Assembly: GCA_037144355.1 (NCBI GenBank)
Contig: JBAWWY010000038.1
Coordinates: 1-9,950 of the forward strand
From: JBAWWY01 sp037144355
Lineage (GTDB): Bacteria > Bacillota > Clostridia > Peptostreptococcales > Anaerovoracaceae
Direction: 5' to 3'
DNA length: 9,950 nucleotides
Below are positions 5,532-9,950 of this stretch, in pieces (position 1 is the stretch's first letter; every line of letters begins with the position of its first letter). Position numbers and translations under genes: made by a program. The notes under the pieces were generated by a model that was not told the origin of the DNA, searched no databases, and was given only the letters and a program-made list of their open reading frames with translations.

Positions 5532-5849
5532 GTTTTGATAAATCGACAGTATCCGGATATCGAAGGTAAAACCGGACAAGAATCAGTCCATTAGCGATTG
5601 CTAGGAATGGATGATTTGTGGAAAGAAATACAAGAAGATACCAGCAACTTTACAGTCACCGGATATAAGAGCTTCCCTTACGTAAATAGATATATATAGT
5701 TCCGAATAACTATAATGATTATTTCGTTAATGATGATTGTGAGGGACGAGAAATATAGGTGAAACTAGTGTTTCAAAATCGAACGTTGCCGGGAACCTCG
5801 GAGCGTTTAGCGACGTAGTGTTCCAGAATGTTATTCGCATGCCTTTTAA
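5532..5849. other. Non-coding stretch downstream of the DUF3592-type gene
   Basis: No supported gene is present. A 37-codon frame on the minus strand from about 5840 lacks a spaced ribosome site. The stretch holds an imperfect palindrome (5782-5832), a dyad TATAGTT/AACTATA (5695-5714), and an A+T-rich motif at 5711-5732 that is 18/22 identical to 2648-2669. A minus-strand terminator lies just beyond (5507-5531), so a long 3' untranslated region or a small RNA is possible, without a clear promoter. Confidence 0.4.
5782..5832. repeat. Imperfect palindrome just after the DUF3592-type gene
   Basis: aacgtt/aatgtt outer arms (5782-5787, 5827-5832), ggaacct/agtgttcc middle arms with a bulged t (5792-5798, 5817-5824) and a small inner stem around tttag give a broken hairpin of about 50 bases. 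It is more G+C-rich than the sequence around it. This may be a dispersed genomic repeat or a structured end of the cargo segment; integron attC core boxes (RYYYAAC, GTTRRRY) are not found. Confidence 0.35.
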
Positions 5850-6854
5850 TTAACGTCCGACTTCATTTTCCCGGTGACATAATTCCCGAGCTTTACTGCT
5901 TTCAATAACTCGCGCTAACCATTTTAATTCTGCAGGCACAAAACCATCCTTATTTGAAATAGATAGCCGGATTTCGTCCACAAAACATAGCGTTAGTTCG
6001 GCACCTTGCTTGTCGCATGAAACACTTAATATATCGCTGCGCAGATAAGTCATCCGACAACCGTCCGTACTAGGATCTGATCTTCGTCTTCGGACGATGC
6101 ATAGCTCGGCACCAGAAATGATAATATCGATTCGAGGATGTGCCCAGAAGCCGTAAACCAAGGGCAGAACAAAAAGGACCACGAATGTGACAACGCCCGG
6201 AAAATAGATAATTCGTCCCGCCAATAGATCTGCAAACGCCTCCATCACACCCGCGATGACAAGTGATTGAAAGAAGGACACCAACAACAGCCACGTGCGA
6301 AAGACTCCGCCATGAACGACCATGACGCCATTCATCACCCTCGCCCACAATGTATATGGCTTATCCGAAAGCAAATCCTTAACCTTTTTCTTTCGCCGGC
6401 CTACTACGAACCCATACGTTAAAACAAACCCAAAAAAAGCAGGAACCAAAGCGGCAAATATTACTAAATACTGGGCTGTGGTAATACCAGGCACAAGAAC
6501 AGCTGTTGCCGGATTCCAGGGATTGTACCTGACCTGGATTGGGCTCTCCACAGGAAATGACTCCGAGATGCGTGCAGGAATGTTCATTGGCACAAATGCG
6601 ACTCTATCTGAAACATACCGCTTATTGTTCACCCAATATTCATAGACAGCATCACCGCCACGGTTAACGTTGTCCTTAACAGACAATACCTTTCCTTGGG
6701 TTATTGGCCAATAAACACTCGCACGGGCTGCCCAACAAAACCATGTACTCCAAATAATCAGAATAAATCCCGCAACTAGTAAGACAATGCCGATTAATAG
6801 CGCCTGTCGCTCTTTTTTGATTTTTACCGCATCACCATAGTCTTCATTCTTCAT
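5850..6854 (-). CDS. DUF3592-type membrane protein (334 aa), likely cargo
   Basis: A membrane helix at about 18-41 (residues from MKNEDYG) is followed by an extracytoplasmic beta domain with GKVLSV, then YEYWVNNKRYVSDRVAF, then VRYNPWNPATAVLVPG. This strand order and the YNPxNP..AVL element are typical of DUF3592. Next come a second membrane helix, a basic cytoplasmic stretch (VGRRKKKVKD), two further hydrophobic segments around 190-245 and a C-terminal soluble domain. DUF3592 proteins have no established biochemical role known to me. ATG 6854 is preferred over TTG 6869, but neither has a clear ribosome site; a hairpin lies just upstream (6876-6905). Base use looks more G+C-rich than in the neighbouring small genes, suggesting a separately acquired cargo gene. 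Confidence 0.8.
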   Translation of the reverse strand: MKNEDYGDAVKIKKERQALLIGIVLLVAGFILIIWSTWFCWAARASVYWPITQGKVLSVKDNVNRGGDAVYEYWVNNKRYVSDRVAFVPMNIPARISESFPVESPIQVRYNPWNPATAVLVPGITTAQYLVIFAALVPAFFGFVLTYGFVVGRRKKKVKDLLSDKPYTLWARVMNGVMVVHGGVFRTWLLLVSFFQSLVIAGVMEAFADLLAGRIIYFPGVVTFVVLFVLPLVYGFWAHPRIDIIISGAELCIVRRRRSDPSTDGCRMTYLRSDILSVSCDKQGAELTLCFVDEIRLSISNKDGFVPAELKWLARVIESSKARELCHRENEVGR

Positions 6855-6875
6855 AAATGTGGTATGCAATCATTC

Positions 6876-6905
6876 AGCGCACAAACTCAATCGAGTATGC
6901 GCACT
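6876..6905 (-). promoter_or_regulatory. RNA hairpin in the leader of the DUF3592-type gene
   Basis: On the minus strand AGTGCGCA pairs with TGTGCGCT over 8 bp including two G-U pairs, then ACTC/GAGT closes a GATT loop after one T-T mismatch. The G-U pairs work only on the minus strand. It ends 21 bases before the ATG and has no T-run, so it is more likely a leader or 3'-end structure than a terminator. Confidence 0.45.
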
Positions 6906-6906
6906 T

Positions 6907-6975
6907 GTTGTTAATCCGATCCCGATTATTCCGACAAAACTAATCCCGTTATTACCTGACAAAGTCGATCCCGTT
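6907..6975. repeat. Imperfect tandem repeats of about 25 bp
   Basis: Two units, attacctgacaaagtcgatc... (6951-6975) and attattccgacaaaactaat... (6925-6950), share most positions and both end in cccgtt. A partial third copy is at 6907-6924. They begin at the stop codon of the split exported-protein gene and run toward the DUF3592-type gene. They could be an operator array or slippage products. Confidence 0.4.
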
Positions 6976-7347
6976 ACTTGTCGCCTGATGGTTTTCCCAA
7001 TGGCTTCCAATCTTTGCCATTCGTCCACCAGCCTTCGCCCGTTGAGGTGTTGAGGATGAAGAGACCGCCACCACTTTTATTGAAAAACGGGATATAGGTG
7101 CCGACAACTCCTGCTTTTGCTTCTTTTACCTGCCCCAAATATTTCCATTCATTGCTCTCTTTTCCAATTTCGGAACACCATAATTTTCCAGATGTCGTAT
7201 CAACCCAGTAGAAGTTGCCACCTTGGTGGTTTTCGCACGCCATATATCGACGGCATTTGTTTCAACTGATGTTGCCTCTTGCGAAATTACCGCTGTGGCA
7301 GTAAAAAGACTTCCGATCAACAGCATAAATGCGAGCATTCGCTTCAT
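6974..7347 (-). pseudogene. Exported small repeat protein, split by a frameshift
   Basis: Frame 1 starts at ATG 7347 with GGAAG 8 bases upstream and encodes a clear signal peptide (MKRMLAFMLLIGSLFTATAV, then ISQEA). Near 7245 the sensible protein moves to another frame, giving GGNFYWVDTTSGKLWC ... WKYLG and GLFILNTSTGEGWW ... WKPLG. These are two copies of a motif common in small periplasmic proteins (F-x-[VIL]-[DN]-T-x-[ST]-G-x-x-W ... W). Each frame alone is incomplete: frame 1 lacks the repeats, and the second frame read from ATG 7243 lacks the export signal. A one-base indel around 7235-7255 explains this; sequencing error or programmed frameshifting are alternatives, although no slippery heptamer is seen. 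Function unknown; it was probably secreted. Confidence 0.65.
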
Positions 7348-7378
7348 GATGTGCTTCCTTGATTTTGTTAAACCCTTG

Positions 7379-7407
7379 ATTATACCTATCCCGATTTTCC
7401 AGATAAA
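7379..7407 (-). promoter_or_regulatory. Probable promoter of the split exported-protein gene
   Basis: A perfect -10 TATAAT (minus strand, 7384-7379) has TTTATC (three of six) 17 bases upstream at 7407-7402. Transcription would start near 7372, about 25 bases before the ATG at 7347. A CAGAT-aa-ATCTG dyad (7400-7411) overlaps the -35 and could be an operator. Confidence 0.5.
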
Positions 7408-7417
7408 TCTGATTTCT

Positions 7418-7864
7418 TTACTTACCCGTAATTTCGCTAAGCACTTTTAACTTCTTGTCGATATCGTCTCTGTTGGAATTGAGTTCCGCAATCGCGGTAT
7501 CAGCTTCATCTTTAATAATCGTTTTGATGAATTCCACTAAATCTATCTTTTGTAACACTGAAAGCTCTTTATAGGTTTTCTTGGAGAACAGATCGAAGGC
7601 TACCTGTTCCTGGGCTTCTGGAGTTTTTGCTTTCCGTTTTTTAGCAGTACCCTTAATTTTTGCATCTTTGTGAGTTAGGTATGCAAATACGGCATCAGTT
7701 TTATCCTTGATTTTCTTCTCTACACAAACCTTTGCAATTTCATCCTTATTCCATGTCTTGTCTTCATTCCGGCACTTTCCAAATGTCTTAGCAGAGATGC
7801 CCTTCGGAATTAGCAATTTAAGTTCATCAAACTTTACTTTCCAATCTGACGGCTTCCTTGACAT
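7418..7864 (-). CDS. Lysine-rich unknown protein (148 aa) co-transcribed with the large serine recombinase
   Basis: ATG 7864 is chosen because AAGGAAGG lies 6 bases upstream; a longer reading from TTG 7882 would place that site inside the gene. The product is basic and mostly helical: MSRKPSDWKVKFDELKLLIP, a segment AKTFGKCRNEDKTWNKDEIAKVC that could be a helix-turn-helix, a basic linker GTAKKRKAKTP (about 72-82), and two long C-terminal helices with heptad-like spacing (IDLVEFIKTIIKDEADTAIA). No membrane segment. I cannot name the family. It starts 43 bases after the recombinase stop, so both are likely on one mRNA. A small basic protein beside a serine integrase could be its directionality factor; this is only a guess from position. 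Confidence 0.75.
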   Translation of the reverse strand: MSRKPSDWKVKFDELKLLIPKGISAKTFGKCRNEDKTWNKDEIAKVCVEKKIKDKTDAVFAYLTHKDAKIKGTAKKRKAKTPEAQEQVAFDLFSKKTYKELSVLQKIDLVEFIKTIIKDEADTAIAELNSNRDDIDKKLKVLSEITGK

Positions 7865-7907
7865 AACAAACCTTCCTTTCAATGGTTAATGATGATTCGA
7901 CTACTGG

Positions 7908-9851
7908 TCACTTTATATCACTCACCGGTTCAAAATCAACAAAGATTACTCCGGTTTCGGAATCCGGTTTCTTTCTGATACCTTCTGCAAATATTTCAAG
8001 GTTGTCATCTTTGTAAACCAGATGAAGCGGATCGTCATTGTCATATTCATATATAACATCAATTTGGGTATCCTCCCTTAAATCAGTCTTCACATATTTT
8101 ATACGGGTGAGCTTCAAACCACTTTCTTCATCAACATAAGGAATCTCCCGTGTTGAATCCCCATTGATCTCCATTATCCTTCTATTAGGCAATACAAAAG
8201 TTTTTCCATACCTGATACGTTTTAGGGTAAAGCATTTCCCGTCTTTAATTTGAATAACGATATGATCCCGGAAAACATCTATTCGAGATATTACACTTTG
8301 AAATAACTCACGTTTAGTTGAATTTGGAATATTATGGGATGCGTAATCTTTGAAAAGATCATCTGGAACATCAATTCTATCTTCCTGATTTGCTTTTGCC
8401 TGTAGATCCTCTAGCTTCTTTTCTTCAATAAGTCTTATATCAATTGCTTGACTTATCATTTCCTTAAAACTTTTTTCACCACTTGGCTTTTCCAGTATTT
8501 GCCTGTTTAGTTCACTAATGCGTAAACTGATTCGTTCAATCTTTGCTTTGACAACATCAATCTCATTATCCAAATCCACTCGACGAGCTTTGTCTTGGAG
8601 GTGTTTGATGTATGCTTTATAAACCAACGGGAACAAACAATCTTCTAATCCTGGAGAAATAGGTTTTCCGGTTGAATACGTCATTCCGGTTGTCCCTCTT
8701 TCTCTAATCTGGATGCCATTACATTCTACTCTATTTCTGTTTTTTCTGAATGATTCACATTTAAAGAAATCTTGTTTATGAATTTCTCCATTCCATTCTT
8801 TCCTTGCACCAACGGTATAGAGTTTATGCCCGCAATATCCGCAATAAACCAACGGCTTCAAAGCATGTTCTTCTTTTGTATTACCGACATTTATTTTTCG
8901 CCTGTTTCTATCGTCTAGAATTAATTGAACCGCATCAAATGTCTTCCGATCAACTGCTGGTGGATTATATGCGTTAACAACCACCTCATCGACTTTATTA
9001 GATTTGTATTGGAATCCAGCATATTGAGGTCTTCTGAGAATTGATCGAATTGTTGAAGCTTCCCAACCCGGTGTATGAGTTGTATGTTTTCGTTTTGGAT
9101 TAAGTGTCTTGATATTCTCTGTATTCAAATCCCTTGCAATCTCATTTAGTTTCTTACCTGCAAGAAACTCTTTGAAAACCCTACGAACAATATTCAGCTC
9201 CGCTTCTTCTCGTTTCACCAGTCGTTGTCCAGCTGATCTAAATCCATAGAAATTTGGAGGGAAATACAATTCACCTTTATCTCGTTGTTCCTTCATTCCA
9301 ATTTTAGTTTCATTCTGTCGATCAACAATGTATCTACTGGCAACACCGGATTTGATGTCAAAGATAAGAAGATCGTCTGGTTTATGGGGATCAATTATAT
9401 TGTCATCGTGGGAATGAATAACGATATTGTGATCTAGTAAAATTGAGAGGATATGATTACCCAGGAAACTGAGGGTATAGGGTCTCATCAATCGGTCAGC
9501 ATTACGTACAATGATAACGTCAATTTCATTTATCCGACTTATCAATTTCCCAAATTCTTTTCTGGTACGAGTATTAGGGCTGTATTTGCATTCGTCACAA
9601 TAACGTTCAACTGCTTTATCAGGAATATCGTGCCCTGTGGGATATAGTCTTCCAGATCGGCCACTATCCTTGAATATCCCGAGAACTGAATATCCAAATC
9701 TTTTAGCCAGTTCTAGTCCGTCCGCCTCTTGGGTCTCTATGGAAACCGATTCACCATCATCCTTGTCGGATTCTGATGATGTGCGGCAATAGATGAATGC
9801 CCGCTTTTGTGGTGGTGTTTGAGTCTCTTTATTTTCTGGTATCTTTTTCAT
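7908..9851 (-). CDS. Large serine recombinase, the element's integrase (647 aa)
   Basis: Catalyses site-specific integration and, with a helper, excision. Resolvase domain at about 17-175: AFIYCRTSSESD places catalytic Ser25 after Arg23, and RNADRLMRP (116-124) has the active-site arginines. Recombinase DNA-binding domain at about 195-310 (YFPPNFYGFR, then GWEASTIRSILRRPQYAGF). Zinc ribbon with CGYC (337-340), Cys365 and Cys377. Coiled coil at about 425-490, which in this family controls synapsis and direction. A beta-rich C-terminal tail (490-647) is longer than in many phage integrases. All catalytic parts are intact. The start ATG (9851) follows a purine-rich GAGGGTAAGGG. It lies 81 bases inside attR and reads away from it, as integrases usually do. 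A tRNA gene as target is more usual for tyrosine integrases. Confidence 0.95.
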   Translation of the reverse strand: MKKIPENKETQTPPQKRAFIYCRTSSESDKDDGESVSIETQEADGLELAKRFGYSVLGIFKDSGRSGRLYPTGHDIPDKAVERYCDECKYSPNTRTRKEFGKLISRINEIDVIIVRNADRLMRPYTLSFLGNHILSILLDHNIVIHSHDDNIIDPHKPDDLLIFDIKSGVASRYIVDRQNETKIGMKEQRDKGELYFPPNFYGFRSAGQRLVKREEAELNIVRRVFKEFLAGKKLNEIARDLNTENIKTLNPKRKHTTHTPGWEASTIRSILRRPQYAGFQYKSNKVDEVVVNAYNPPAVDRKTFDAVQLILDDRNRRKINVGNTKEEHALKPLVYCGYCGHKLYTVGARKEWNGEIHKQDFFKCESFRKNRNRVECNGIQIRERGTTGMTYSTGKPISPGLEDCLFPLVYKAYIKHLQDKARRVDLDNEIDVVKAKIERISLRISELNRQILEKPSGEKSFKEMISQAIDIRLIEEKKLEDLQAKANQEDRIDVPDDLFKDYASHNIPNSTKRELFQSVISRIDVFRDHIVIQIKDGKCFTLKRIRYGKTFVLPNRRIMEINGDSTREIPYVDEESGLKLTRIKYVKTDLREDTQIDVIYEYDNDDPLHLVYKDDNLEIFAEGIRKKPDSETGVIFVDFEPVSDIK

Positions 9852-9881
9852 AAACCCTTACCCTCATTGTATGTAGTGGGT

Positions 9882-9910
9882 ATTATAGGGTATTGGTAGG
9901 GTGGTTAAAA
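9882..9910 (-). promoter_or_regulatory. Probable promoter of the large serine recombinase
   Basis: A perfect -10 TATAAT (9887-9882, minus strand) has TTTTAA (three of six to TTGACA) 17 bases upstream at 9910-9905. The start of transcription would be near 9875, giving a leader of about 24 bases. Short direct repeats gggtatt-atagggtatt-ggtaggg on the plus strand (9878-9903) overlap the promoter, and atgtagtg (9871-9878), also found in the left-end repeats, follows it: both are possible operators. Confidence 0.55.
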
Positions 9911-9912
9911 GG

Positions 9913-9923
9913 GAAATATAAGT
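9913..9923. other. Right arm of the attP inverted repeat (serine-integrase arm site)
   Basis: gaaatataagt is an 11-bp perfect inverted match to 38-48. It lies 9 bases outside the right core copy; the left arm lies 3 bases from its core. The asymmetry sets the symmetry centre off the middle of the core, between core bases 6 and 7. It also sits just upstream of the predicted -35 of the integrase promoter, so bound integrase could affect its own transcription (inference). Confidence 0.65.
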
Positions 9924-9932
9924 CCAATGGTG

Positions 9933-9950
9933 ATCCCTCCCTCTCCGCCA
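9933..9950. repeat. attR core (right copy of the 18-bp direct repeat)
   Basis: This is an exact copy of 17-34, here without the rest of the tRNA in front of it, so it is the duplicated tRNA 3' end left by integration. The window stops at its last base; host sequence should follow. The predicted crossover dinucleotide is at 9938/9939. Confidence 0.85.

Larger units (their letters stand above)
17..9950. mobile_element. Integrative element inserted in tRNA-Ser, bounded by 18-bp direct repeats
   Basis: Seen: identical 18-bp sequences at 17-34 (end of the tRNA) and 9933-9950; a large serine recombinase gene reading inward next to the right copy; and an 11-bp inverted repeat that flanks the core symmetrically once the ends are joined. 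Inside are a polymerase-like gene, a second, small serine recombinase, small unknown genes and cargo. Capsid, portal, terminase, relaxase and conjugation genes are not visible. I infer an integrative plasmid or phage-satellite-like element of about 9.9 kb, apparently complete because both junctions are present and the integrase is intact. Confidence 0.85.

Noticed and set aside
5325..5579. 84-aa open frame on the minus strand
   Set aside because: It runs across the same terminator and lacks a ribosome site; the 54-aa frame in the same place is better supported.
5364..5594. 76-aa open frame on the plus strand
   Set aside because: It has no ribosome site, runs through the terminator at 5507-5531 and is antisense to the 54-aa gene with its AAAGGAGGT site.
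5725..5840. 37-codon minus-strand frame after the DUF3592-type gene
   Set aside because: AAAAGG lies only one base from the ATG, too close to serve, and the frame crosses the imperfect palindrome.
6050..6348. Minus-strand open frames of 61 and 92 aa inside the DUF3592-type gene
   Set aside because: They are shadow frames of a well-formed membrane protein on the same strand.
5782..6905. Integron attC sites around the DUF3592-type gene
   Set aside because: Hairpins are present, but the RYYYAAC and GTTRRRY core boxes are missing and there is no integron integrase.

Overview
The window is almost exactly one integrated mobile element of about 9.9 kb in a bacterial genome. Its left edge is the 3' end of a tRNA-Ser gene (T-arm, acceptor strand, G discriminator, encoded CCA). 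The last 18 bases repeat the last 18 bases of that tRNA, so the two copies read as attL and attR. A 647-aa large serine recombinase starts 81 bases inside the right repeat and points inward. If the two ends are joined on paper to give attP, an 11-bp perfect inverted repeat flanks the core symmetrically, as expected for serine-integrase arm sites. Most genes have clear AAGGAGG-type ribosome binding sites, rho-independent terminators are used and CCA is encoded. This fits a typical Shine-Dalgarno-using bacterium and argues against Bacteroidota; the phylum cannot be fixed from the window.

Layout. 1-571: attL, then about 540 bases without a gene, holding 14-bp direct repeats (consensus near ccaTGTAGTAACGG). 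572-2477, plus strand: a 60-aa acidic protein, then a 548-aa protein with the ordered motifs of a family A DNA polymerase palm (R-L-H, motif A, motif B, motif C) behind a probable winged helix and without recognisable nuclease domains. 2478-2693: A+T-rich, with dyads. 2694-5449, minus strand: two overlapping unknown genes, an unknown 196-aa protein, a small conserved 70-aa protein overlapping a 210-aa resolvase/invertase-type serine recombinase, then two overlapping tiny membrane-protein genes (54 and 44 aa) with strong Shine-Dalgarno sites. Several of these units end in their own terminator. 5532-7347: cargo-like stretch with a DUF3592-type membrane protein, an exported repeat protein split by a frameshift, and non-coding hairpins and short tandem repeats. 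7418-9851, minus strand: a lysine-rich 148-aa protein just downstream of the large serine recombinase.

Working model (inference): the large serine recombinase inserts and excises the element at tRNA-Ser, restoring the tRNA 3' end. The 60-aa protein, the polymerase-like protein and the repeat array form a replication module used in the circular state. The small serine recombinase may resolve multimers or invert DNA. No capsid, terminase, relaxase or type IV secretion gene is visible, so the element looks like an integrative plasmid or phage satellite rather than a complete prophage or conjugative element. The most novel part is the pairing of a stripped-down, divergent family A-like polymerase with a tRNA-targeting serine integrase.
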